Below, piece by piece: positions 36,316-48,575 of a DNA stretch of 64,000 bases. The stretch lies in NCBI GenBank assembly GCA_002633005.1, contig NMRA01000282.1, positions 206,349 to 270,348 of the forward strand, given 5' to 3'. The notes under the pieces were generated by a model, which worked only from the letters and a program-made list of their open reading frames with translations, was not told the DNA's origin and did not search any database. The stretch comes from Phoronis australis. Taxonomy: Eukaryota; Phoronida; Phoronidae. How positions within the stretch are numbered: position 1 is the stretch's first letter; every line of letters begins with the position of its first letter. The translations under genes were made by a program, and so were the position numbers.

Positions 36316-36555
36316 TACTTCTCCCAACTAAGCTTCATCGAAGATATGTATAGAAGTAGAAAGGACCAATAAAGAAAGTGAGCGCTTTTTTAAGTGATAG
36401 TTTTTAAGTGTGGAATGTATTTTTGACGAGGTGAAAACTCAAGTTCAATTACTCTCAGATTTGACATGCTTGGAGTTATTCCAGAAGTGCCCGACAGACG
36501 TCCATATTAAATAGTAGTTGTATACGTTTCTCTTTATTTAGTGTATAGTTGAGGG

Positions 36556-38289
36556 TAAGCAATGACCATCGCCTCTGTTGGCCCAACCAGACGTGATGCA
36601 GCTCCTATAGGCGCTCCATACGCCGGAAGCTTTTCGGCGAATCGTGAACTCACCATTTATATAATGCGCACGCTCCAATTTTTACTGCACTCACTAGGGG
36701 ATGTGACTTCATGACTTCAATCTTCAAATAGGCCAAAAGTGACCCATAGCGGTCTTGTCAGTCAAATTTTCGTTTCCAAAATGCCACCACTACTTGTCAT
36801 TAATTGGCATTACATGAAACTGATTGTATTTCAACGAATTATTGTTTGTATTTGATAAAAATAAATGCTGTTGATATGACATTTAATAGTCTTTGTGCAC
36901 ATATTTGATTTTTTAATGTTAAACAACACGGCAAATGCACAGCTGCTTCCCGGCAGCACGTACGCAGAGGGCGGGGACTTCAGCTTTCAAAGTTCGCCGG
37001 TAGGACCGCAACTTCTCCTTCGGCCTGGTTGAAAGAATGAGGTCATGTCTCTTGGCGTGCGCAGTGCAAAAATGTTGAGTTCACGATGTTGGGAACTGAA
37101 ATAGGGACTGTCTGCTTGAAGAAAAAGTTTGATAACGGGAGTATTTGTTCGAGTTGGAAGGAATTAAACACATCGACAACCTCCTATGGCTAAGGTGTTC
37201 TTAGGCAATGACCATCGCCTCTGTTGACCCGAAGCAGAGGCGATGCAGAGGCTATAGGCGCTCTGTACGCCGGAAGCTTTTCGGCGAATTATGCCTCGCA
37301 CCGACTAAACCATCAAAGTCACGTTGTTATAAATACCTTTTGCGCATAGAGGAACACCTTAGGAGGTTGTCGATGTGTTTAACTCCTTCCAACTCGAACA
37401 AATACTCCCATTATCAAACTTTTTCTTCGAGCAGTCCCTATTTCAGTTCCCAAGATCGTGAACTCACCATTTTTATACTGTGCACGCTCCAATTTTTACC
37501 GTGCTCGCTAGGTGATGTGAATTCATAACCTCAATCTTTAAATAGGCCAAAGGTGAGCCATTGCGGTCTTGTCAGTCAAATGTTCGTTTCCAAAATGCCA
37601 CCACTTATACTTGTCTTTAATTGGCATTACTTGAAACTGATTGTATTTCAATGAATCATTGTTTGTATTTGATAAAAATAAATGCTGTTGGTATGACATT
37701 TAATAGTCTCTGTGCACATATTTGACATTTTAATGTTTAACAACGTGGCAAATGCACGGCTGGTTCCCGGCAGCACGTACGCGAAGGGCGGGAACTTCAG
37801 CTTTCAAAGTTCGCCGGTAGGTCCGTAACTTCTGACCTTCGGCCTGGTTAAAAAAATGAAAAAGTTGATTTCACGATTTTGGGAACTGAAATAGGGACTG
37901 CTCGAAGAAAAAGTTTCATAACGGGAGTATTTGTTCGAGTTGGAAGAAATTAAACACATCGACAACCTCCTAAGGTGTTCCTCTATGCGCAAAAGGTATT
38001 TATAACAACGTGACTTTGATGGTTTAGTCGGTGCAAGGCATAATTCGCCGAAAAGCTTACGGCGTACAGAGCACCTATAGCCTCTGCATCGCCTCTGCTT
38101 CGGGCCAACAGAGGCGATGGTCATTGCCTAAGCCGTGTTCTATGCGCAAAAGGTATTTATAACAACGTGACTTTGATGTTTTAGTCGGTGCGAGGCATAA
38201 TTCGATGAAAAGCTTCCAGCGTATGGAGCACCTATATAGGTGCTGCACCGCCTCTGGTCGGACTAACAGAGGCGATGGTCATTGCCTAA
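36556..38289. mobile_element. Foldback TIR element with 8-bp target duplication (outer copy)
   Basis: The ends are inverted: TAAGCAATGACCATCGCCTC at the left and GAGGCGATGGTCATTGCCTA(A) at the right. GTTGAGGG flanks both sides (36548-36555 and 38290-38297), an 8-bp target duplication. Its interior from about 36645 (GAACTCACCATTTATATAAT) matches the interior of the inner copy, so both are complete members of one family. Without the inner insertion it would be about 0.8 kb. An 8-bp duplication fits hAT-like or Mutator-like movement; no transposase is encoded. Confidence 0.85.
37201..38131. mobile_element. Inner copy of the same foldback family, nested insertion
   Basis: Starts TTAGGCAATGACCATCGCCT and ends AGGCGATGGTCATTGCCTAA, with arms of ~260 bp that are near-perfect inverses. 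It has landed within the right arm of the outer copy. The flanks AAGGTGTTC and GCCGTGTTC share GTGTTC, a decayed target duplication. The long arms produce mirror-image open frames (37208-37528 plus strand, 37804-38124 minus strand), which are by-products of the inverted arms and not genes. Confidence 0.85.
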
Positions 38290-38297
38290 GTTGAGGG

Positions 38298-39483
38298 GTG
38301 CCTGTGAGTGTGACTGTGTGTGACAGAAACTTAGAAAGTAATGGAGAGTAGTATACTGACAGCCAGCAATGCTGCATGGCCAGTAGAGAGGCAGTGAACA
38401 TTTTCAAATAATAACAGATAACGCACCTAAAGATAGTCTTCAAACTCCAGCCATTGGTCCGCCATTCTCTCACCGATCTAGAAATCGGAAAGACAATTAC
38501 GAATATTGACCAGCAATCACCCAGGCGGCAACCATAATGCAATATGCAGAGCCACCTGTCGTAAGGTCTCATGGCGACATCTGTTGTGAAATTTATTTTG
38601 TGTGACCGAGAGTGTCATCGGTGTGCATGTATTCGAGAATAGTCTGTGAGCTTGAAATTCAAATATATGCAGGTACGAGCCAGGTGGTCTATGTATGGGG
38701 GCAAAGGGGGTGGGGAGCGGGGATGTCAGGCTAGATTTTTCACTACATTCCACGAGCTGAGACATTAAAAATAAATGAAAGATGTGCGAGTAGGCCTATT
38801 ATAACCGAACTGAACACTTTAATTTACTTCCAAGCATAGTTTTCATCAAATGGTTCGTGGATAGGCCCCGATGTCTAATTATTCGTATAAAGGCGCATTT
38901 TCGGGCGACAAAAATGAGCACACATGTCGTAGTAATTCTACGGTTGGACAAATGTGATAGCAATATTATCAAACAAGCCCAAGTTAATGAATATCTCAAG
39001 TCTTTCCACTGTCAAAGCATGATTGTATTAAAATTTCACAGGTCAACCAAAGCACTTCTATTTCAACTCCTAAAACAACTCAGTCACAACGCTGCATCTT
39101 AAGTTTACAAACAAATAGACTCCTTGGTCCTGGGTCCTAGATAATTGCCTTTGAGGGCAGCGGAGGCATGCCATATGCGATTGGACAGTTTTCCAAATCG
39201 AGTTCTGAGTCACACTGAGATTAGTCTCCGGACTCTCAGTCAAATCACTCATTGATTTCTGCTCCTAGATTTTTAACTTCAAGTGTTTTATATTTTGCGA
39301 GTAGAACGAAGACATCTGGTGTTTCATTGCTCATCGTTGAAGATTGAGAAGTAATTTTGTATATGGACCTCCATCATTTACATCTGCTTAACTGCATATT
39401 CCATGAAAATCCATGTAGAAGTAAATATATAGACGCTGAGATTGGCAAGTAATGAAATGTATCAAGTAAACAGAAAAATCAGG
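38298..39483. other. Non-coding stretch, nothing recognised
   Basis: Only short overlapping open frames without motifs. Confidence 0.5.
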
Positions 39484-39536
39484 AACCCCAAATGGGAATC
39501 GAACCAAAGGTCTCTAGATTGCCGGTCTAGTGCTCT
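39484..39536 (-). repeat. tRNA-derived fragment (SINE or tRNA pseudogene)
   Basis: On the minus strand it reads AGAGCACTAGACCGGCAATC..GGTTCGATTCCC, with an anticodon-like stem CTAGA/TCTAG and a T-arm containing GGTTCGATTCC (internal B-box). The acceptor stem and most of the D-arm, including a full A-box, are missing, so it is not a functional tRNA gene. It may be the head of a tRNA-derived SINE. Confidence 0.5.
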
Positions 39537-39769
39537 CATGTAGAAGTAAGGGTTTTAATGCAATCTTTATAAAAAATACTTTGTTCTTTTGTCTGCAAAC
39601 ATTTCTCCGTGGGTCTAATGTTTTCGAATCCTTGTTTTTCGACTTTTTATTTTATCTTATTTTTTAAAACATTTATTGAGTCATATTCACATACAATATA
39701 AACAAGCGGTGAAATGCAACTGGGATAGATACGAACAATGTTAATATTACCTGCCTTCCTAGTCACTCA

Positions 39770-40194
39770 CCGTCACCCTGGGCCACATACCATTCTCAGG
39801 CTTCTGCCAACAAAAGTACCATAGCAGTCCATCGACTGTTGAAAACTTGCAATTGGTATTTATTTTTGAAAATGAATTTCTCAATTTGTTATATTCAGCT
39901 ATGTGATATCGGTTCTTAGTAAATTGAAACATGAAAGCATTTGGCAAATCTCTAGCGGTATATGTGATACCTACCTAAGGTTATTCTTGAATTCAAAGTT
40001 TTTGGTCCCGTGAATGTGTCAAAGATTATGTCCTCAATATCATAAGTTAAAGGCAACTTAACTCTTTGGTTATATGGAGGACGAAAAAAGTTGTACACAT
40101 TTACGTAACCAATAGAGTTGAATAGTTCTCTCTGGTTTATCCCCGTTGCTCTAACGTGCTCCGAACAATGTATGTAAACCAGCAATTTAATCAA
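39770..40194 (-). CDS. Possible two exons of an unrecognised gene
   Basis: Two minus-strand frames read like ordinary protein (for example YNFFRPPYNQRVKLPLTYDI and LLWYFCWQKPENGMWPRVT). The first ends at a good donor, CTTAG|GTAGGT near 39977; the second ends at GTGACG|GTGAGT near 39770. An intron of only 50-70 bases would join them. No domain was recognised and no start or end exon was located, so this is tentative. Confidence 0.3.
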
Positions 40195-43100
40195 TATCCT
40201 CTATGCAAGTTAATTGAGCTTAAGCCAATAATATCTTTGTTATTCATTGATATTAAACACTTTTTACATAAAAATTGCAGTTACTCCATCCAGAAAAACA
40301 TCAATGAATACGAAACACGCGTTTACGACAGTTTTTAAGCTTAATAGCTGTTTTAATTAAGGCTTTCTACATAGCTAATCCGTAGCCAGCATTGAGCGGG
40401 GAGTGGCTCGAATTTCTAGAACGGTGGACCTTTAATATTTCGCAAACGTCGACACTGTAGAGTTTTGTTGATACAGCTTAATTAGGGGGAAGGAAAATCT
40501 GTATACCCGACGATGACTTTCAACTCGACGTTTCTGAGATGAGACAGAACGACATGTAATACCAGATACGAGGATGCTGTGGCGGTTGCTCGCAAAAAAA
40601 CGGGACACAAATTCGGATGTAATGTAGTCCAGTAATAGAACGTTCTCTCGTTACCTCCTGCTAAAATTTGAAATCAGTCATGCTTAAATGAGTGATTACA
40701 CATCATTACATGCTCCGACGGAAATATGAAGTTTAGTCGGAGAATGACTTGACGAAATTGTTTATCTTGTTGTACTTCTGCGATTTACTTAAGTTTCTTA
40801 CATCGCTGGAAATGGTAGTGGCCCTCTATTTAGAAGGTTTGTAGTAACTTATATTAGGAAAAAACATTTGAAAACGTCCAGATGATTGATCAGTTGGTTA
40901 TTAGTTAGCACCATTTTAAGGGTGTTCCACAATTTTAATTTTTCGATGAATTTTGTATTTTGGTCTGCCGAGTGGGGGTCGCTCAATTAATTTTTCCTTT
41001 ATGGGTGTGTGAACAGAGGCACCTTGGACAAAAATTTGAAACTAACATAGGTAACTGAAAATCCATTTGCAATCAAACCAATGCTTGCAATTCTTCTGAA
41101 GGACACTGGCATTGAACGATGTCAGTTTTATATTTTAACGGCTGTAGTCGTAATTCCTGATTAATTTCAGGTAAGACCCATGAACCATAAGACAAGAAAA
41201 CGGCTTCAAATGTGCTCTAGACAAATTAGCCGGCACTGTGACCACCGCTGGTGATGAACAGGATGCATGGCTGAGCCAGTAAAGCCATACCTGGTGGCTC
41301 GGTTTTAGGCCATTTATGTATGGCAGTTGTGTTGGGTATCTGACTTTCATAGTTCTACTTGATTACTGAATGATTGAAGTATTGGTGTTTATGTTAGGTC
41401 AATATCACGTTTGTTAAATGGTGACCCTTATTACTTTGTTTGGTGTGTTTGGTCAGCCTTTAGTTGAAAAGCGTTATCATGGGTTACAAAAATGGGCAGT
41501 GGAGTTGTCTTCATCTGAGAGGTGTCCTAAGATGTTCCGTATTTGTAAATGAACTATAGGGGATCGGTGTTTTTATTTTTTATTTCCCAGAGATATATAG
41601 TATTTTAATTAAGGTTATTGTAGTAGATGGTGTTAGATTGAGAATTATGGTAAACTTGCAGCAGTTGTCGTGCGATTCGTTTGTAAAACTTGCTGCGTTT
41701 TTAGAGTATAACTGATGAGCACACGTTGTTGTTGTTGATATATTTAAAAACAATAGTTTGTGCATTACGCTGCACTGTGTTCATTTAAAGGCATCTGTGC
41801 ACCTAGTGGACTTACGGCTCGGGTAAAAAGCGATTATTGGCTATGAATAAGTGTGATTTTGCTGTTTCATATCATAAACTAAAGTTTTACTTGTTTCGGA
41901 GATCATCTGGTTGGTTTTTGACTACACCTACAGCAGTTTCCATGTTATTTCTCATTTCCTCATTTAAGCAGCAACTGTTGAATACTGGTGATAGGTTTGT
42001 CCAACACATTTAAAAGTTTACGCGTATGCGAGGTGTCACGTGATGAATCCTCAGGGTTTTTTATTGATGCTCATTTATGATAATGACTGTGAATATAGGC
42101 CTAGAATATTTCCTAAGTTTTGTCACTTGAACACTTGCAAGTTTTTCGCAAGTACAAAAGACCATATACCTAAGTTAAAGGCTTGAACAACCCTGAAATT
42201 CAGCTCGTTGCTTATAAAACCGCGATGCTTATAATGGAAGCCAGGGTTATATAGTAGAAGCCAGTTCAGATACCCTTAACTTAACAAACGACCTTTGTCT
42301 TTTAACTATGATTGTACCCTGCTGTTCGTGATTTGTATTTCTTGATATTCCTTTCCTATTTTATCCACGTTTGTTCTCACTGTATATTCTTCATAGTGCA
42401 GTAGATAGTAGATAGCATTTATTAACATATTTTGTAGTAAGTTATTAACACAACCTTTTGAAATCTGGGGAAGACCCAATGCATTGATTTTCTGATGCTG
42501 TATGTATATGTGTTTTGTTATTGGTTTAACCATAAAAGGCATTTGTCTGAAGTTACAGGTACTTTATTTTTATTATAAATGTATGCGTGTTAGCTACAGT
42601 AATCAGGACATAGTACTAGAGCTATGTTGTCGGCGCGTGGTTGCGTGGTTACGGTATAGTGACGGATCAAATTGAAAATTTCGGCGTTTTAGTCATAAAA
42701 CAGTATAATAACTAGCAAGATAGGCAATACAGGCCTCTCATTTGTGGCATTCATTTGCTTAATATTCGAGCGCCTGTTTTTTGGCATTTCAAATTTTAAA
42801 GTTGAGGGATATTCACGGATTTTGCGTTCTCAACTTAAAGAAAGTGCTCCTGTTTCTCAGGAGCTGTAATTGTAAGCATTAGCTTAAAAATTGGAAAATT
42901 GCGGTAGACAAGATTCTGTTTTAACATAAATGAACAATTTGGAGTCCGCTTAAATCCGAAGTGAAAATGGCAGATTCTCAAATACTATCAAAGTAATCTG
43001 GAGGTAATCTGGCGTGATAGCTTTAGTTTGAAAGTAGTTCCTTGCATAGCTGGCCCCACTGACAGACCTATCATGAAGTTTCAATTAGATTGGTTCCGCC

Positions 43101-43239
43101 GATAAGGATTTAATGAGCCCCTGAAATAATCCTCAGGCCAAGCCCAGAATGTTCATGGATTGCCGCAATTGGGAGATTCATCACTACTAACTTGATTTAT
43201 CCACTTTTGAAGTTTGTCATTTCGATTGTAATTAGGGTC
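40195..43239. other. Long non-coding stretch
   Basis: Three kilobases of AT-rich sequence with only short open frames. No repeat structure was clear until the satellite at 43240. Confidence 0.5.
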
Positions 43240-44065
43240 GCTAATTAGTAACATGAACTAGTTCATAAGAATAGTTTTTGCGGTATCTCGAATGTATGAG
43301 CCAGCTCATTTTTAGGCATAGTTTTTGAGTTTCTGGCGGACTCTTTCCATAATGCAATTTGTCTATCATGGGTCCTTCGGTGTTGAGTGAGGTACTTATT
43401 CGTTTTAAATCAGTTTTAGCTAGTACCTCGAATATCTAATCAAGCTCAAATTTTCAATGGTGTGCGGTGCAATTTTGCCATTTTTGGGTGTTTCTGACGG
43501 GCACAACCCAGAGTGTATTTCGTCTGCAATGGGGCATTTAGTGATCAGTGACAAGTATTGAATCACATGGAATCGTTTTTGTGGTACCTCGAATGTATGA
43601 GCTAGCTCACTTTTGGGGCGTCCTTTTTGGGTTTCTGGCGGACCCTTTCCAGATTGCAATTTGTCTGTCATGGTTCATTCGGTGTTCAGTGCGGTAATAT
43701 TGTTCGTTTTAAATCAGTTTTGGCTGGTAACTCGAATATCTAATCTAACTCAAATTTTCAACGGCATACGGTGGTTGACATTTTTGGGAGTTTCTGGCGG
43801 GCACAACCCATAGTGTAGTTCGTCTGCATGGGGCATTTAGTGATCAGTGACATGAATTGAATCAAATGGAATTGTTTTTTTTTTGTGGTACCTCGAATGT
43901 ACAAGCTAGCTCATTTTTGGGGGAGTCCTTTTTGGTTTCTGTCGGGCCCATTCCAGAGTACAATTTGTCGATAATGGGTCATTTGGTGTTCAGTCCGGTA
44001 CTATTGCTCGCTTTAAATCAGCTTTGGCCGGTACCTCAAATATCTAGGATAGCTCATTTTTTCAC
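43240..44065 (+). repeat. Higher-order satellite: 300-bp units of two ~150-bp monomers
   Basis: The word GAAT.GTTTTT..GG(T/A).CTCGAATGTA starts at 43269, 43569 and 43869, an exact 300-bp period. Within each unit a second related monomer begins at TA(C/A)CTCGAATATCTAAT about 150 bp later. Both monomers share GGTTTCTGGCGG, a GT(C/A)TGTCATGGG-like word and TT.GTG(T/A)TCAGTG. The array covers about 2.7 units, with decayed edges. Confidence 0.8.
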
Positions 44066-44399
44066 CCCCTTGTAAGGTCCCCAGGGTGCAGACAACGGCA
44101 GACGTCCGTTTGCGTATACATTGAGGTGGACTCTAAGTGCTCCTATGGTCACATATTGGTACCTTGTTCATCTATGCTAAGAGCTCTGGGCTGCCGGTCT
44201 AAACAGGGAATCAGAATATAGATATCGGGGAGAGAATACAACCACTGGGTACAAATTCTTTATTACATATGAGGGAGTTAATTTCGGAACAATTGTCACC
44301 ATTCTTGCAATTATGCCAACAACTGGATATTTAATAAATGGTGCTAAGAAGATGTCCCCATTTATCATCTAGCAAGACTTCTGGGAAAGGCTGCTCCCC

Positions 44400-45290
44400 T
44401 GTATGGTTGGTCAAGTGCAACACAAACAGGGTTTATTATTCAAGAATTATGACAGTAATAATTCAGTAGCCAATCAGAAGTCAGGAATAACACAGTAGTG
44501 TAACAGTAATACTCATGACAATAATAAAGAATTATCATAGTTATAAATTAGACAATCAGAAGACAGGAATAATGGCAATATTTGTAACAGTAACAAATTA
44601 GCCAATGGTTGCCTTTGAAAAATTACAGCAATAAATGAACCAATAGAAATCCAGTAGCATTGTCATGTGCTTTAACCAGAAAATGTTAACCTTCAGGAGG
44701 GATGTTAATAAGTGTATTAGGAGTTTTTTTTCACCAATTATGGTGAAGGCAGTGAGTCTCTGGTCAGGAAACTAAACAAACTCTAAACACTTCCCCTGCA
44801 GCTCAGTAAAGCAAAAAGGGCCAGTATGCTTGGAGAGCTATCACATGTTTGCTAGTGGATTGACTCCATTCAGCAGACTTATCCAATAGATGTCTTGCCT
44901 TTCATTGGCTAATCTATTACTGAACTAACCATTTATTCTTGGCAGCAATACATATTTACAACAGAAATAAATATTTATTTGAATACAAACTTGTTACTCT
45001 TAAAACGATCATTGCAGTGAACACTTAAGACAGTAAAAAACAGCATAATAATGAATAATGAGAGCAATATATGTTTACAACATTGTTAAATAATATAACT
45101 GTAATATGTATTTATTTCAGTAATAAATATTTTTCTCTGTTACAAAAATCAATAGAAGTCATTATTCCTGGCTATGCTGATTTATTGCTGTCTTAAGTAT
45201 TTATCACTGTTATAAACATGACATAATTATTAGCTACAGTAATAATTTGAGACTTCTGACTGGCTAAAGAATTATTATGATACAAGTGAA
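44400..45290. mobile_element. Possible AT-rich inverted-repeat element
   Basis: GTAGCCAATCAGAAGTCAGG near 44466 is roughly inverted by GACTTCTGACTGGCTAAAGA near 45252, with further CAATCAGAAGACAGGAAT and TAACAGTAATA words inside. It is consistent with a ~0.8-kb non-autonomous element. Ends and target duplication are unclear. Confidence 0.35.
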
Positions 45291-45411
45291 CCATATGCAT
45301 ATACTGCTACAAGTATGACCTACTTTAGTAAGGCCAATGTTACTAAATTAATCAGTTCCTCTCAGAAGCCACAACAGGACACTTCACATATGATAAAGCT
45401 TACACATCATA

Positions 45412-45561
45412 TCTGACATTCCCCACTGGACTAACACATTACAAACTTGTATGGCACCAGCATTTCTAAACTGGCCCCCACTCTTCAGTTCCCATGAACA
45501 AATACTCATCACATTTTTTTTTCTAAAATCAGCCCTGATGCATATTAATACAGACACTTTG
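45412..45561 (+). repeat. Direct copy 1 at contig join
   Basis: ATCTGACATTCCCCACTGG up to GACACTTTGT is repeated at 45804-45952. Copy 1 then continues into an element fragment; copy 2 continues into different sequence. Confidence 0.85.
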
Positions 45562-45802
45562 TAGTCCAGTCATTCTACGGATAACCCGGAAAAAATTGCA
45601 ACAGAAGGTTTTATTGCATAAATCGTATCCTTTCATACCCCTTATTGGGAAAAAAAAAGTCTACCGGAATCGGAGTGGCGGAAGTTGGTTTTTCAAGATG
45701 GCGGACAAAATGGCCGCCAGATTTTCTGATACGCACTATAACTCAAGAGTGGAATGTGATAGAGTAAAAATTTAAAAAGGTTTACCTATGTTTTGTGGGT
45801 CA
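45562..45802 (+). mobile_element. Fragment of the long-TIR element's terminal repeat
   Basis: ATTGCAACAGAAGGTTTTAT, GGGAAAAAAAAAGTCTACCG and AAGATGGCGGACAAAATGGC match, with divergence, the left end at about 25849-26000. It is cut off by the N at 45803, so its full length is unknown. Confidence 0.6.
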
Positions 45803-45803
45803 N
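45803..45803. other. Single-base assembly gap
   Basis: N between the element fragment and the second copy of the flanking sequence. Confidence 0.95.
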
Positions 45804-46309
45804 TCTGACATTCCCCACTGGACTAACACATTACAAACTTGTATGGCACCAGCATTTCTAAACTGGCCCCCACTCTTCAGTTCCCATGAACAAATACTCA
45901 TCACATTTTTTTTTCTAAAATCAGCCCTGATGCATATTAATACAGACACTTTGTGACAGTTGAGACCCAATGGTATAATCAAGAATGCAGTATAACAAAG
46001 TGCCTCACTCACTGCTTCGGCTAGGTCATTAGTGCTGCCCTCTGTCCCGAAGCAGTTCAAACCCCAGGCATGCCACTGTTCAGAGCACTCATTATAAACA
46101 CAAAGTTTATAAGGCCAAAAAAAGCAAATTTCATTGCGGTTTCGAAGCAGGCTTACTTTAGGGTCTGCGCTTCCCAACAAAAAGCAATCTCCCGCATCAA
46201 CTGAACTCAAGGTTTTGTGCTTTTTTAAGAAGCTGCAAAAATGCAGGTACGAAAAGGTAAGCAAAGTTTGAAATGCCATGATTTGCCAATCAATGATTAA
46301 AAAATACAC
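45804..46309 (-). other. Unrecognised 169-codon open frame
   Basis: The frame is open on the minus strand from 46309 to the gap. It has a plausible mixed composition with several Cys and Trp residues but no domain I recognise. Part of it (45804-45952) is duplicated at 45412-45561. It may be an exon or chance. Confidence 0.25.
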
Positions 46310-47936
46310 CCTGCATCATGTTTGCTTATCTCAGGTGGATTTTCTTTTTCGAAAAAGTGAGCAAATAAGACACACTGCACCATTGATTTGAATTTCAAAA
46401 AATTCACAGACCACAGTCAACTATGGTTTTTGGCATAAGTGGTTTTTCCAGTAAGTAACCGATAATACTATTTCTTGATAGGCACCCAGTCACAAGCCTA
46501 CATAAACATCCCTTGACAAACAGTGACACCTGGTGAGCTAAAAGTCTGACTGAGTAAGAGATTACAATACGACCTACCTAAGCAAGAATACTATATCTTC
46601 AAAGATGACACAACAGGACACAGGCAATGATCACAATTTTCAAGCAAATAACTAAATGACATGCAAGAACAGTGTAAATAATTAGGATGCACCCACAGAC
46701 AAACGGCAAACGGCAAGCTGCTAGGACTGTTCCTTGTTGTAAACCTGATTTCATGAAATTAAGATGCACAAAAACATGACATTAATGGTAAAGAAAATAT
46801 CTAAGAACTGTGAAAGAATATTAAGTGTTGATACTTCTGTAACATCAATAGATGAATATCTAACAAGCAATTATAGAGGTATGGAATTTGAGAACTCATA
46901 AAAAATTCTTCACATAGTGCACAAATACGGCTGACGAGTGAAATTTCATACAAAATTTTTTCCAGAGATACCGATAAAATTGCTTAATTCATCACTAGCA
47001 TGGGTTGTAGTATGTAGACGTTATAAAATTTCTCACAATTGTCATTTTTGTTACCATCATGTCGACTTTGAAATGCGAGAAATTGTAAACTATAATAAGC
47101 TGATGCCTTGAATTGTCAAATCATATTAAGTGTGATCGTCAACAGGTAATATTTCTGTCTCAAGCTTCAGTCGTTTACTGGAATCCCAGGATTGTGTAAG
47201 GTAATAAAATGTACCGACAAGACTAATGCAAGATATGATAAGAATACGCTAGTCTTGGTTGAGGTAGTGCTGCGCTGTGAAGCTGTCTACAGACCAGAGC
47301 ACCAGATTGCAATCGAAGAGTCAATGATTGTGTGTAAGTTGTGTTTTACCTTCAACCAGTTCATGTAAGGCAAACCAATAAAGTGGAGACTAAAACTGTC
47401 AATGTCAGGATATGTGTTAAATTTCAATGTACGCCTGGAAGGAACCAGACGCAACTGAGAATGAGGCCACATTTGGTGTGGTCACGTGTATAACCCATCT
47501 TGATGAGGATCACCATAATGTGCAAAAAAAATCATTACACTAGAGTCTGGAATTCAAAAGCTTATGGTGTTGACAATTGCCTGTGGGAGTGTAAGGAGTA
47601 ATATGAAGGTATTACATGGTGACAAGGTGAATGTGATAGATACATGTAAGTACTTTAGAGAAAAATCTGAAATGTGCCGAAGCCCTTCACCAGTACAAGG
47701 GCAATCTTACAGCCTTCACCTGAAAAAACATCCAACAAATTGGTCACTGTTCTAACACCTTCACTGCCATTGCAAGAAAAACATGACATTGTGCAACATG
47801 CTAAAGTAGTTGGAAAGGGTAAAAAATTGATGTAAACCGAACCGTCATCCTGACAAACTATAATATATTTATACGAGTATATGTCTCAGATAAGAAAATA
47901 AACTCCCACAAGCATCTCAAGCACGGAGTTAAATGT
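46310..47936. other. Non-coding stretch, nothing recognised
   Basis: AT-rich, short open frames only. Confidence 0.5.
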
Positions 47937-48270
47937 GGTATTTGAAACTGTTTCGGTTTGTTCCTGCCATTGCTCATATGAAGTTTCTGTTGTACCAGAA
48001 ATGCACTGGATAGAACCTCAAAATGAAAGAGTTTTCACTGAAGTTGGCTGAAGACCTCATCACCATCATCGCCAGAAATTTGTAACATGTACTACTGCGC
48101 ATATAGTGAATGTCACCGGCAGCCTTCCATAGGAAATACACAGCAAAGAACTATTATCAGTAATTTGAAATTCAAAGCAGCCAACTATTGTTATGATATC
48201 TATCACTAGGTGGCATTACTTACAGGTTTGTTAAAAGGTTCAAGGTCTTGTAAGTAAAGCGTTTGTTTAT
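47937..48270 (+). repeat. Ty3/gypsy 3'-end and LTR-related fragment
   Basis: TTGAAACTGTTTCGGTTTGT followed by TCCTGCC matches 62727-62755. TGTACCAGAAATGCACTGG, GAGTTTTCACTGAAGTTGGC, ATAGGAAATACACAG and CAGGTTTGTTAAAAGGTTCA match 63440-63665. The ~0.7 kb that lies between these parts at 62.75-63.43 kb is absent here, so this is an internally deleted relative. Confidence 0.65.
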
Positions 48271-48299
48271 TATTTAATATGCAGAACAACCGTAACGCT

Positions 48300-48575
48300 T
48301 GACCAAAGGCATTACCACCAGATGCACATGTAATTTTTTTACTATACACACACCTCACTATACTTTTTAGTGATCTAGATTATTATGCTTCCTGTAAGTT
48401 TTTGTTAGTCAGCTTTTCAATTATTGTCTTTTGACCTTTTTTGTATAGGTTGTACATTTGTAAATACTCTTTGTTTTTTGTTGCCATTTTAATACTTGCT
48501 TCATCGACTAGGCTTTAGCTATTGTTTGTATGTGTGAACGCAAGAGTTTAAATAAAGATGTATGTATGTAATAGT
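48300..48575 (+). repeat. Possible LINE 3' UTR tail
   Basis: T-rich sequence ending TTTAAATAAAGATGTATGTATGTA, the kind of AATAAA plus short tandem repeat tail that ends many 5'-truncated LINE copies. No coding part is attached. Confidence 0.35.

Noticed and set aside
37208-38124. Two 106-codon ORFs with the same protein, one on each strand
   Set aside because: They are produced by the inverted arms of the nested foldback element; the 'protein' is the arm read from its end.
39484-39536. Functional tRNA gene
   Set aside because: Lacks the acceptor stem and a complete D-arm/A-box; only the anticodon and T-arm parts are present.
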